DNA from: Mycobacterium sp. HUMS_12744610
GTDB taxonomy: Bacteria; Actinomycetota; Actinomycetes; Mycobacteriales; Mycobacteriaceae
Direction: 5' to 3'
NCBI RefSeq assembly: GCF_041206865.1
Contig: NZ_JBGEDP010000002.1
Location: 1 to 64,000, forward strand
Length of the DNA: 64,000 bases
Shown: positions 50,117-60,000 of the stretch, one piece after another
Layout: every line of letters starts with the position of its first letter
Numbering within the stretch: the first letter of the stretch is position 1
Made by a program: the position numbers and the translations under genes
Notes under the pieces: model-generated
What the model saw: only the letters and a program-made list of their open reading frames with translations
The model's database searches: none
Told to the model about the DNA's origin: nothing

Positions 50117-51489
50117 GGATGGCTCTTTCGACGCAGGGCCGCCCAGGCGCCGATCGCCAGCAGGATGGCGCCGGCGATGCCGAGCACAAGGTAGGTGGCG
50201 GTACGGCGTGGTGTGTAATCCGGCGGGGGTGGCGGCGGGGCCGGATGGATGATGTTGTTCACCGGCAGCGTCGGCGCGGGATCGGCGACATTCCAGGTCA
50301 ATGCGGCGAGCGGGTCCACGACGCCCCAGCCGACCGAGGGATCCGGTGTGGTCGGCCCCGCGTGGGCAGTGGCTTTGAGCCGGTGCATCACCTGGTAGGC
50401 GTTCAAGTCAGGATATTTTTGCCGTACGAGCGCCGCGACCCCGCTGACGTAGGCAGCGGAGTAGGAGTCACCGAACATCGGCACCAGGATCTGGTCTTGG
50501 CCGGGTAGACCGTTGACGAGGTGCCCATCGGGGAAATTGCCTGTGCTGACAATGTTTTCACCCGGGGCAGCCAAGTCCACCCAGGGCCCCTGCAGAGTCG
50601 TGGTGGACGGTGTGCCGTCGTTTTGGACCGACCCTACGGCCAGCACGTCGTCGGCCCACCAGGCAGGTGACGCGATCGTCACCACATTGGCCCAGCTCGC
50701 CGGGTCGGTGCCGGGCGGCGGCGGGTTCTGTCGGCAGTCGCCACCGGTGTTACCCGCAGCGACCACGACGACGACGTTGCGTTCGGCCACCGCCCAGTGC
50801 AGCGCGGCGCCGAGCTCGCGATCGTCGGCATGGCGCACTGCTTTCATGCATGACACCATCGAAATGTTGATCACCGTGGCGCCCAGGTTGACGGCATGGA
50901 CCACGGCGCGGGCCATCGCGCGGAGATCGATTGCCGTCTCAGTGAGGTTGGGATCGTCAGACTGGTCTGGGTTCTGCAGCCGGTAATGGGCCGATGACTG
51001 CCGGATGCTGATGAGTGCCGCATCAGGTGCGACGCCGACGAACGCGTCACCCGGATTCGGTGCTGCGCCAATGATTCCGGCGACCAACGTCCCATGTGCA
51101 TCGCAGTCGGTGAGCCCGTCACCATCAGTGACGTAGTCCCCTCCGGGACGGAGGTTGCGTAGCCGCGGATTGGGAGTCACTCCGGTGTCGATGACGGCCA
51201 CCGTCTGCCCGGCGCCTGTGGCGAACGGCCTTGTCGCATCGAGATTGAGTAACCGCCATCCTGGGGGCGGGTCTGCGAAATTCGATCCAGGCAGCACGCC
51301 GGGTACTTGGCACTCCGCCAACAGCTGCATAGGCTGCTCCGGCCCGACGGTGTCGGGCGGCACAGCCGCGGCGTCGATTGTCGGTGGAGTCAGCGCGTGG
51401 GCAAGTCCTGCGCCGGAGAACACCGCCATCAACACGCTGATGACGCACACCATGAACAGTCGGTAAACGAGGGGCCGCACCGCTTTCAC
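50113..51489 (-). CDS. mycP: Mycosin, ESX subtilisin-like protease
   Basis: 458 residues. Signal peptide at 1-33, catalytic Asp in VAVIDTGV near residue 101, His in CDAHGTLVAG near residue 132, Ser in GDSYSAAYVSG near residue 340, and a C-terminal membrane anchor (LVLGIAGAILLAIGAW). It stabilises the ESX complex and cleaves some substrates outside the inner membrane. GTG start in a GTGA overlap with eccD. Confidence 0.9.
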   Translation of the reverse strand: MKAVRPLVYRLFMVCVISVLMAVFSGAGLAHALTPPTIDAAAVPPDTVGPEQPMQLLAECQVPGVLPGSNFADPPPGWRLLNLDATRPFATGAGQTVAVIDTGVTPNPRLRNLRPGGDYVTDGDGLTDCDAHGTLVAGIIGAAPNPGDAFVGVAPDAALISIRQSSAHYRLQNPDQSDDPNLTETAIDLRAMARAVVHAVNLGATVINISMVSCMKAVRHADDRELGAALHWAVAERNVVVVVAAGNTGGDCRQNPPPPGTDPASWANVVTIASPAWWADDVLAVGSVQNDGTPSTTTLQGPWVDLAAPGENIVSTGNFPDGHLVNGLPGQDQILVPMFGDSYSAAYVSGVAALVRQKYPDLNAYQVMHRLKATAHAGPTTPDPSVGWGVVDPLAALTWNVADPAPTLPVNNIIHPAPPPPPPDYTPRRTATYLVLGIAGAILLAIGAWAALRRKSHP

Positions 51490-52925
51490 CCGATCCTCAG
51501 ATCGCGAAGGACCGCGAAGATCCCGGTGACCCAGGCGGCCAGCGGATATACGGTGACCAACGCGATCCAGCCGAAGATCTCGATCAACCGGGCAACTCTC
51601 GGATTGACGCCTCGTGGGGTCACTACCACCGCAATGGTCACCAGTACGACGATGGATCCCACCACCACGGCCAGGACCACCGCGGGTTTCCAGCCGTCAT
51701 GCCAGGCCAGCAGGAGCCGCGCCGCGGATCCCACGATGACCAATGCCGCGCCAGCGAGCATCGAAAAGGCTTGCAGCGCATTCGACATCGTGCGACCCCA
51801 GATGATCAGAATGATCGCGACGCACGACACGATGACCAGTTCAATTTTGTGGTGGTAGGAGTGCGGATCCATCGTGAACACCGCGGCTGCGGCCGTTGTC
51901 ACGGCCGAGGCAACGACGAGCCCGGTGGTCATCTCCACGGCCCGCTGCGACCTTAGTCGCACCGTCGCAAGCTCCCGCTCTCCGATCTCGCCACCGACTT
52001 CGATCGTTTCGCCGTCGGCCGGCACTCTGGGCAGGGTGATCCGGGCCAGCCCCGCTGCGATACCGCTCGCGTTCTGTAGGCCGATCAGGCCGGCGATGAG
52101 GACGCCGGCGCCGATCGCCGAGGGACGCAGATTCGTGTACTCGGCCACAGCACAGATCACGGCCACGATGGCCATCAACGCGCTCAGCGCCGTGGTGATG
52201 GCCAGGTGGCGCCGGGTCAGCAGCAGCGCGCAGACGGCACCGACCGCAACACCCACTGCTGACACCATGACGTGCGGGATCCCTGGCGACGCAGTGCGCT
52301 CCGAGATGGGAATCACTTGTCCCACAACAGCTGTGGCCGCCACCCAGACTACGGTCCAGGCGGTGGCGGCGTCGCTGCTCTCGTATCGGCGCGACGCCGA
52401 CCACATTCCGGTGAAGGCCACCACGGCGCCGATACCGCCGACCAGCACCCACCACCATGAGTAGGAGCTGCGAATCCACAGCAGCCACTGCGCAGCGCAG
52501 ACCGCGATGCCCCCAAATGCTAGGCCGGCGAGCCCGGCCTGGCGGGCGGCGTGCACATTGAATGGCCGGCCCGCGGCCGCAGCCGCGGTCGCTGCGGCGG
52601 CGATGACGTCCTCGGTGACCTTGCGGTACCGCTCGGTGGATTTGACCGCCCGCAGTTCGAGAACCGCGCCGTCGGTGACGCGAGCGTCGTGAAGGGACTG
52701 GTCGGGCTTGAGCGGTCCGCCGGTGCGTGCCAATGTCCACTGGCTACCGGCCGGGGCGGTGATGGGGTCACCGTCGCTGAGCTGGTCGACGACTTCGCCG
52801 ATGTAGTCGCTGATGGGTGATTGGGTCGGCAGCACAAGATCCTGCTGGCGAGCCTCCTGCTCGGAATCGCCGTACCACACCGCGACACGCGAGAGAGCCG
52901 TCCCGTTGGTCGTCGGCGCCATCAT
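51486..52925 (-). CDS. eccD: ESX channel component EccD
   Basis: 479 residues: an N-terminal ubiquitin-like domain (residues 1-95) and then about 11 membrane helices (LAFGGIAVCAAQWLLWI; WWWVLVGGIGAVVAF; LAITTALSALMAIVAVICAV; others). It forms the core of the inner-membrane complex as a dimer. AGGAGG just before the ATG pair. 51 bp after espI. Confidence 0.9.
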   Translation of the reverse strand: MMAPTTNGTALSRVAVWYGDSEQEARQQDLVLPTQSPISDYIGEVVDQLSDGDPITAPAGSQWTLARTGGPLKPDQSLHDARVTDGAVLELRAVKSTERYRKVTEDVIAAAATAAAAAGRPFNVHAARQAGLAGLAFGGIAVCAAQWLLWIRSSYSWWWVLVGGIGAVVAFTGMWSASRRYESSDAATAWTVVWVAATAVVGQVIPISERTASPGIPHVMVSAVGVAVGAVCALLLTRRHLAITTALSALMAIVAVICAVAEYTNLRPSAIGAGVLIAGLIGLQNASGIAAGLARITLPRVPADGETIEVGGEIGERELATVRLRSQRAVEMTTGLVVASAVTTAAAAVFTMDPHSYHHKIELVIVSCVAIILIIWGRTMSNALQAFSMLAGAALVIVGSAARLLLAWHDGWKPAVVLAVVVGSIVVLVTIAVVVTPRGVNPRVARLIEIFGWIALVTVYPLAAWVTGIFAVLRDLRIG

Positions 52926-52976
52926 GCCTCCTGATCCGTTTGAGGGCCGGATTGCCCGTGAGGAACGCTGGGTGCG

Positions 52977-54269
52977 CTAGCTGGCGGTTTTGGGGAAAAG
53001 GTCTGAGACCGCTGCAGCGACTTCGAGGTATCGCCGACGACTCTTCTTCGACAGCAGCTTCAGGTTGATCTCGCGGCCCTCGTGCACGTGCCGATCGAAC
53101 GGGGTGACGAAGATCCGTTCCTGCGGAATCTTGCGCGTGAACTGCTCCACTACTTTGTCCACCACCACGTTGGGCTTGCCGGCCTCTGTGTGGTTGATGA
53201 TCAGCACCAGGTTCTCCAGCAGTTTGAGATATCCGTTGTGGCGCAACCAGTCCAGTGTGTGATCGGTCTCTTGTAGGGCATCGATGGAGGCGTTGGTGAC
53301 GACCACCACGGCACGAGATTCGTTGAGGACCGCCTTCATCAGGTCGGACTTGAGGGCGGTGCCGCAGTCCAGCAGCACTACCGAGTAGTACTCCTGCAGC
53401 AACGCCATCGCCGCCTCGAAGTCCTCTCGTTCGACGGTGCGCTCTGCACGGGCGAAGTCGGGCTGGGCGAGCACCTCCAGTTTTGACACCTTGTCGGAGG
53501 AGGTGTGGGCGCGCACGTCGTGATAGCGGCTGACCGATGGGTCGGAGACCAGTTCGATGATGCTCAGGTGGGTCTCGCGGCCGTGGCGCTCGGTGAGGTT
53601 TCCTGAGTCGTTGTCCAAGTCGACGGCGATCACCTTGTCGCCGCGGACATCGCACATGATCGAGCCGAGCGCCTTGGTGGCGGTCGTCTTGCCGACGCCG
53701 CCTTTCAGGTTGAGAACAGCGACGGTGAATGTTGTGCGAACAGGGCGAATCACGCGCTCTTTAAGGCTGATTTCGTATCGTTCGTCTTTGCCAGGCCCGA
53801 TTGTTATACCCGGAAGGATCTTATTTAGCGCGGCACGCCATCCGTGTTCGGCCGGGACCGACATCCGCCGCACATCGGTCTTATCGAGCGCGACGTATTC
53901 CGAGTCGTCGCGAACGTCTCGGCGAGCGAGCACGCGGGTGGCCGGAACCGACGCCGCAGGGGGCGGCGAATAGGGACGGACCTGCTCGGGCTCCGCATAC
54001 TGGGCTGGCTGCTGGTGGTGCCCGGGTGGCTGCGGTCGCTGCCGATAGGGACGGCCCTGCTCGTAGGGGTGGGGCGGCGCCTGGTTAGGGGCACCCTGCC
54101 AGTCGCTGCGGTCGACGATCGTGGTCCTCTCTTCCGGTGATTCAGCGGCTGATCCTGGACCCTGTTGCGGTGGGTTCTGCGGCGGGCTGACGGGGGGCCC
54201 TTGCGGCGGTCCGCCGGCGGCGGGGCCCCGCGAAAAAGCTCCGTAATACGGGTCTTGTTCGTTGCTCAT
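52977..54269 (-). CDS. espI: EspI-like P-loop protein
   Basis: 430 residues with a Pro/Gly-rich N-terminus (to about residue 115) and a ParA/MinD-like ATPase part: deviant Walker A LKGGVGKTTATKALG near residue 192, VIAVDLDNDSGN, and VVLLDCGTALKSD. EspI proteins sit in this position in ESX-1 loci and modulate secretion; M. tuberculosis EspI is larger (about 666 aa). A plasmid-partition ParA was considered, but no ParB follows. Confidence 0.8.
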   Translation of the reverse strand: MSNEQDPYYGAFSRGPAAGGPPQGPPVSPPQNPPQQGPGSAAESPEERTTIVDRSDWQGAPNQAPPHPYEQGRPYRQRPQPPGHHQQPAQYAEPEQVRPYSPPPAASVPATRVLARRDVRDDSEYVALDKTDVRRMSVPAEHGWRAALNKILPGITIGPGKDERYEISLKERVIRPVRTTFTVAVLNLKGGVGKTTATKALGSIMCDVRGDKVIAVDLDNDSGNLTERHGRETHLSIIELVSDPSVSRYHDVRAHTSSDKVSKLEVLAQPDFARAERTVEREDFEAAMALLQEYYSVVLLDCGTALKSDLMKAVLNESRAVVVVTNASIDALQETDHTLDWLRHNGYLKLLENLVLIINHTEAGKPNVVVDKVVEQFTRKIPQERIFVTPFDRHVHEGREINLKLLSKKSRRRYLEVAAAVSDLFPKTAS

Positions 54270-54327
54270 AGCTTTACCGTAACACCCTTCTGTGCCGAAT
54301 TACACGGGCACAAAACCATAGGTAAAA

Positions 54328-54366
54328 ATATAGCGGCACGGGCTGTTTATACCCGTGCCGCTATAT
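54328..54366 (-). terminator. Perfect hairpin between esxA and espI
   Basis: Perfect 15-bp arms (ATATAGCGGCACGGG and CCCGTGCCGCTATAT) around a 9-nt loop. On the transcribed strand it is followed by ATATTTTTA. It lies 22 nt after the esxA stop. It would reduce readthrough into espI and the machinery genes, or stabilise the esxBA mRNA 3' end. Confidence 0.75.
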
Positions 54367-54387
54367 TTATCTCGTGGTGTGTTGGCG

Positions 54388-54678
54388 TCAGCCACCAAAG
54401 GACGACGCGTTGATCTGCTCCTGGTGCGCGGTGTTGTTGGTCGACTCCTCCACCGCTGTCAGGTAGGAGTCGACGGCCAGCTTGAAGTCCTGGCCGTGCT
54501 GGTTGAGCGTGCGCTGCTCCAGCGTCCACATGTCCGACGCCTCGCCCTGCCAGACGGAGGCACCCTGGGCGAGGTCGCCTTCGAGCGCCTCGTTCTGACC
54601 CTGGATGGTGTTGGCGTGCCCGCGCAGGACACCAACAGCCCCGTGAATCGAGGCGAAATCCCAAACTTGCTGTCCCAT
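54388..54678 (-). CDS. esxA: EsxA-like WXG100 secreted protein
   Basis: 96 residues, two helices joined by the W-x-G turn (SVWQGEASDMW near residue 43), MGQQVWDF start. It should pair with EsxB and be exported by the ESX machine. AAGGAG upstream. A strong hairpin follows. Confidence 0.9.
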   Translation of the reverse strand: MGQQVWDFASIHGAVGVLRGHANTIQGQNEALEGDLAQGASVWQGEASDMWTLEQRTLNQHGQDFKLAVDSYLTAVEESTNNTAHQEQINASSFGG

Positions 54679-54719
54679 AGCTATTTAGCTCCTTGTCTTG
54701 AGAGGTTGATGGGGTGATG

Positions 54720-55034
54720 TCAGAAGGGCAGCGATGCGCTGGACTGGACAGTTCCGGCGCCGTCGGAGTCGACGTTGACGTAGCCGCCGGCCGACTGCCC
54801 AACCCGCTCGGAGATGCTGTTGAGCTGATTGACCAGCTGCATACCGACCTCGTGGAGGTGCTGGGCCTTTGCCTGGGTGGCGGTACCCGTTTCACCGACG
54901 AGCCGGCCCTGCAGCGCCTGCACTTCGCTGAGGAATGAGGTGAGGGTTGCCTGCTCGGCCTGCGCGGTCGACCCGATCGAGTCGGCCACGGCCTTCTGGG
55001 CTGCGGTGTCGGTGTTCAAAGCCTGAAGGGCCAT
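54720..55034 (-). CDS. esxB: EsxB-like (CFP-10 type) secreted protein
   Basis: 104 residues. The hairpin helix pair is present without a clear W-x-G. The C-terminal part carries the export signal YxxxD as GGYVNVDSDG near residue 88, as expected for the signal-bearing partner of the EsxBA dimer. AAAAGGAGTG precedes the ATG. It is 41 nt upstream of esxA. Confidence 0.9.
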   Translation of the reverse strand: MALQALNTDTAAQKAVADSIGSTAQAEQATLTSFLSEVQALQGRLVGETGTATQAKAQHLHEVGMQLVNQLNSISERVGQSAGGYVNVDSDGAGTVQSSASLPF

Positions 55035-55283
55035 GGAATTTCACTCCTTTTGTGTTTGTGCCGTGTGATGCGATTGTCGATATTGCAGATCAGCCGTTGA
55101 TCCGCGGTGCACTGTCTCGGTGATCAAACCCCCTCTAGAGGTAGGCCCGCGCCCAGAGACAGTGACGACGCGGAGGCTTACAGTGGATCCCGTCTCTCAT
55201 ACCAGCCAAAACGATCTCCGCGGCATACGCAAGAGGACCGCCAGGCACCCCCCTTTCGCTCGTTTGACCAGGTCGACTGGCCA
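55035..55283. other. Intergenic region before esxB
   Basis: 249 bp between PPE and esxB. It holds no gene. It probably contains a separate promoter for the esxBA pair, though no hexamers can be fixed. Confidence 0.4.
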
Positions 55284-56612
55284 TTACCGTTCGTCGAACA
55301 CTTCGAAGCCCAATGCCGCCACCACCGGCTTCTCCTCGGCCACCGGTTCGTCGAGGGCAACCGAGGAACTCTCCCCGCGGCCATGGGCTCCCGCCATGGG
55401 CCCCATCATCCCCGTTCCGCTGCCGACGGCACTGGCGCCGCCAGTGGGCGCCGCCGTCGTGCGCACAACCTCTTCAGCCGACGCCGTGGGAGCCGGCGCG
55501 GGCTGCGCCCAACCGGCCGGTGAGCGAAGAGTTGATGTGCCACCGGAATTGGCCGCCGACAGCAGGCCCGCGCCGCCGTATCCGCCGCCCGCGGAGCCGA
55601 CCGGGCTTGTACCGTAGGCGCCGAGCTGATCGGTGGAGCCGAAATGCGAGACAAGGTCTGCCGGGGAGATGTTCTGATTTGCCAGATCCCCGCCTCCCAT
55701 GTTCTGGAATATCGACGTGATCTGCTGCAGCGGTTGGGATGCCGTCTGCATCAGCTGTTGCGGAGCCTGACCCACGACCTGTCCGGCCTGTGAGAACTGC
55801 TGGGGCACCTGAGACGCCATCTGGGTTGCCATCTGCGTCGCCATCTGGGTGCTTTGAGTCGTCTGACCCGCCCCGTCCTGCGCGGCCTGCGTGCTGGCCT
55901 GCTGGCCGGCCAAGTTGCCCGCCGTCGCCGCGAGCTGACCCATCTGTTGCGCCTGCCCCCGGGCGGCACCCTCTGTTGCTGCGACCTGCAGTTCCGCCAG
56001 CAACGCGTCGCGACCCATGCTGGCAGGCAGCTGGGCTGCTGTCTGCGCCAGGATCTGCGCCAGACCGGCTTCGGGCATACCGGGTGCCGCCATGATGCTG
56101 GGTGCGATGGTGAACGGCGGGAACGTGGTGTTCACTCCGGTGGCCGCCGAATACCCATCCATCGCCCCGGCGGCACGGTTCCAGAGCACCACCAGGTATT
56201 CGAATTCGTTCATCCCTATCGGAATGGTGTTCACACCCAGGAAGTTCGTCGCTTCCAGTACCGCGTGGGTGATGTGATTGGCGGCGATCTCACCGAGTGT
56301 GGGAGTCTCGACCACAGCGGTTCCGTAGCTGCCTCCTTGGGCGGCCGCGGCCGCGGCCCGCTGTTCGGCCATCGCGATGATCGACGCCATCCAGGCGAGA
56401 TAGGGCTCGAATGCGGCCTGGGCCTTGGAGGCCGCCGCCCCTTGCCAGGCCGCTGTCACCATGGCGATCTCAGCGCGCAGCGTGGCCATGGCGGCGGTGA
56501 AGTCGGCTGCGACAGCCTGCCAGCCGGCCTCGGCTTGCATCCAGGGCTCGACGCCCGCCCCTGCGATCAGCCGCCCGGTATTGAATTCGGGCGGCATCCC
56601 ATGCCATTCCAT
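55284..56612 (-). CDS. PPE family protein
   Basis: 442 residues: MEWHGMPPEFNTGRL start with the PPE motif, a helical domain of about 180 residues with AWQGAAASKAQAAFEPY, then a Gln/Met/Ala/Thr-rich C-terminal region (repeats of MATQ) and an acidic tail. It pairs with the PE protein upstream and is exported by the ESX system. GGGGGAA precedes the ATG. Confidence 0.9.
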   Translation of the reverse strand: MEWHGMPPEFNTGRLIAGAGVEPWMQAEAGWQAVAADFTAAMATLRAEIAMVTAAWQGAAASKAQAAFEPYLAWMASIIAMAEQRAAAAAAQGGSYGTAVVETPTLGEIAANHITHAVLEATNFLGVNTIPIGMNEFEYLVVLWNRAAGAMDGYSAATGVNTTFPPFTIAPSIMAAPGMPEAGLAQILAQTAAQLPASMGRDALLAELQVAATEGAARGQAQQMGQLAATAGNLAGQQASTQAAQDGAGQTTQSTQMATQMATQMASQVPQQFSQAGQVVGQAPQQLMQTASQPLQQITSIFQNMGGGDLANQNISPADLVSHFGSTDQLGAYGTSPVGSAGGGYGGAGLLSAANSGGTSTLRSPAGWAQPAPAPTASAEEVVRTTAAPTGGASAVGSGTGMMGPMAGAHGRGESSSVALDEPVAEEKPVVAALGFEVFDER

Positions 56613-56646
56613 TGACCGCTATTCCCCCGTCGGGAAAACCTCTCGG

Positions 56647-56940
56647 TTAGAGCACCGTGACAGCGCCGGCAGCGTCGACAGCCTCATAGGCGGCCGCGAC
56701 CGACGTCATACCTTCAGCGGCCAAGCCCAGCATCGCTGTGCCCTCCGCCGAGGTGGCGCTGAAATCCACTCCCTGTGCGCTGAACGCAGTGGAGGCCAGC
56801 ATCGACACCGTGTCGATACCCGACGGCACCAGCCCCGATACCACGGGCATCGCGGCGGCCGTCGTGGCGCCCTGCTGAGCGGTGACACCCGTGACGCCAA
56901 CCCCTCCAGCCAGCAATGCTTCGGAATTCACCTGCAACAT
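56647..56940 (-). CDS. PE family protein
   Basis: 97 residues, PE-length. The helical body ends with the general type VII secretion signal YxxxD (AAYEAVDAAG near residue 84). The Pro-Glu start is not literal (MLQVNSEALLAG), as in many ESX-1-type PE proteins. GGAAGGAG precedes the ATG. It forms the operon pair with PPE 34 nt downstream. Confidence 0.85.
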   Translation of the reverse strand: MLQVNSEALLAGGVGVTGVTAQQGATTAAAMPVVSGLVPSGIDTVSMLASTAFSAQGVDFSATSAEGTAMLGLAAEGMTSVAAAYEAVDAAGAVTVL

Positions 56941-57046
56941 GTCGAAAACTCCTTCCCTCGGAACACACCCATGAATGAGAGCCTTACACGTAGGTCAATG
57001 ACCTGCAATAGGACCGTTATACCCTCCAGTTCGACATTCGCCATCC

Positions 57047-60000
57047 TCAGAACGAGCCGGTGCCCGGCAAAGCCTTCTCCAGTTCGGGCACCACTGGCGT
57101 CTGGATCACCTCCTGCCCCTCTGAACTCAGCAGGATGCCGCGACCTTTCGGCTTGCGATCCAGCCGCACCGTCAGTACCGGCCCCTCGCTGCGAATGCCA
57201 TCCATGATCAGGTTCGATCCGCCGGCCTCGTTGTTGAGCTTGGGCAGCGAGTTCCCGGAGCCGAGCATCCGGTTGGCGGTCACCATCGGACAGGCCACCA
57301 CCGAGTGGATGCCCATCATGGGTGCGTTGCCCCAGTGCTCGGCCAGCGGCGCGAACCCCGCCGGCGCGGCGTTGGCCACCGACGAGTAGTCGTCGACGAA
57401 CAAGAAGATCTCCGGGCCGCTCCACCAGGACCGTGCCCGCCGCTCCTGAATGGTTTCGGTGCCTTTCAGGCGCCGGTTCTCCAGCGACCCGGCCACGCCC
57501 ATCATCACCGGCGCAAGATCGGTCGGGCTGGTCACCAGGCTTGATCGTGCCACGGTCTTCTGGATCTTCGGCGGCGCCGAATACTCGCCTGCCTTGTACT
57601 GCGGGTTGGCAACCTTTTCGATGGCATCCCAGCGCAGCAGGTAATCTTCGTCGATGGCATCGAGAAGTTCGGATCCCTTGAGATCCACGACGAAGAACCT
57701 GACCTCATCGGGGGTGAATCGCGACGTCAGCGACTTCATCATCGCGGCGATCAGATGGGTCTTTCCGCACTTGGGGCCGCCGAAGATGTTCAGGTGGCGG
57801 CCGGACATGAAGTCAAACAGCACCGGTGACAGATCCTTTTCGTAGAGACCGATCGGCACCGTCCACTTCGAGCCCGTCCAGTCGGCGGGCACGTGCAGCT
57901 TCGACGCCTCGACCCTCTCGGGAAGAACCCGCACCTGCCGGGCGCCCTCGCCCTGCCACGTCGCGCTGATTTCAGCGACCGCGGCCTCCAGCCCGGCGTC
58001 ATCGACGGCTTCGACCTCGTCCAGCCGGGGTGCACCGATCATCAGGTGCAGGTGACTGGCCAGATCGAGTGCGCGACCCGGCACATCGGCCGGGATCGAC
58101 TCGGCGAGCTTCTTGTTGTTGACCCCGGACAATTCGGGCGAGTTCAGTTTGAAGTCGATGCGTGTGCTGAAGCTTTGGTTGAGGCTGCGTCCAAGCGTCG
58201 AGAACACTTGCACGGCGACGACGACGTGCACACCGACCGCCAGACCGCTGTTGGTGATTTCGGCGAGTGCCGGCACAAGATCGTCGTGGTCTTCCTTGAA
58301 CGCATCGAACCCGTCCACGAGCAACAGCACGTCGCCGAAGCCGTCATCGGGCGCTGTTCCTTCCGCGACCTTGTCGCGGTAGCTGGCCATGCCCGTGATC
58401 CGGAGCTTGCGAAACAGCTCTGATCGCTTCTCGATCACCTCCGTGACCTCGGCGAGGACGCGCGATACCGCGTCGTTGTCGCGGCGCAGCGCAACACCGC
58501 CGACGTGCGGCAGCCCTTCCAGAGCCAGCAGCTTGCTGTCGGAGCTGAAGTCCAGACCGTAGATCTGCAGCCGCCGCGGGCTGTTGAGTTTGGCTGCGGC
58601 GATCGCCAGGGTCTGCATCGCCACAGACTTGCCGGATCTGGTGCGGCCCAGCATCGCCAAATTGTTCTCCGCCAGATCGACGGTGAACACCTGCTGGGCG
58701 TGCTTGTACGGCACGTCGAGCAGCCCGATCGGCAAGGTCAGTACCGCCTTGTCGCCGGCGTGCAGTCCGCTGTCGGCGACAAGACGGCCCACCGGCCGTG
58801 GCTGCAGCAGCGGCGGCAGCCACAACTTGAAGCAGTCGGTGCCGTGGCCGGCAAGTTGGTTCAGGATGACGCTCCCAACCTCGGGCGCGTTGTCCATCTC
58901 TTCGGCCGTGCGTTCTACCGGCGCCGCCTCCACCTCATCGTCGGTGTCGTTCTGGCCTGGGATGGGCACGGCGGTCACGGTGAATGGCGCGACACCGGTG
59001 ATACCGCCCACGGCGCTGCGATCCCCACGCCCCACAGTCAGCTCGTCGGGCGGGAAGTACAGTTCGGTGGGGTTGGCGGCCCGGAAGTAGCGGGGCTCAG
59101 CACCTCCGACCTTCAGGTAGCCCTCACCGGGTTCGGTGAGGTAGTAGGCCGCCTTATCTTCGATCGCGGCCTGCGAGTCCTGCCCGCTGGCCGTCTTCAT
59201 CGCGATCTTCCATCCGCAGTTGGACAACAGCTGTCCTACCGATACGCCGGTCAGCGACTGCGTCGCCAGCATCAGGCAGATGCGGTCGGCGCGGCCCTGG
59301 CGGGCCAGGTGCTCGTAATCGTCGCGGAACTCGGGATGGTCTTTGAGCAGCGCGGTGAACTCGTCGGTGACGATCAATAGTGTCGGGAACGGTGGGATCT
59401 GCGCGCCCCGCTCGCGAGCCTTGAGGTAGGTTCGCGCGTCCCGGAACTTCTTGCCGGTCGTCGCCATCCCCATCTCGCTGCGCAGTCGCTGCCGACGTTC
59501 CACCTCACCGCGCAGCACGGCACTGAGGCGATCGATCATGTCCTGCGAACTCAGGTTGGAGATGATCTCGACGGTGTGCTTGAGCTTCTCGAATCCGTCG
59601 AACGTGGACTCACCCTTGTAGTCGATGAGGACCAGGTTCAGCTCCTCGGGGGTGTGAAGAGCGACCAGCCCCAGAAGCAGGTTGACCAGCAGCGTGGACT
59701 TTCCCGAGCCGGTGTATCCGAGGATCAGGCCGTGCGAGCCCATGCCCTGCTCGGCTTCCTCCTTGATGTCCACCTCGACCGGCGCCCCAGCCTTGTCCCA
59801 GCCGATCGGCGTGCGCATCCGGCCCCGGTCGCCTTCGGGGTGACGGCGCCACAGGCTGTTGCCCATCACGCCCAGGTCGTCGACCCCGTGCAGGCTGGCC
59901 CACGAATGAACGGCCTTGCTTGGATCGCTGGTCCGCCCCGACACGGCCTGCTTGTCGGTCACGGCGCGCCAGCGTGCCATCTGCCGCGCAATCTGACGTG

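Noticed and set aside
52977..54269. ParA plasmid partition protein
   Set aside because: Position between esxA and eccD and the Pro-rich N-terminus fit EspI; there is no parB or parS-like site next to it.
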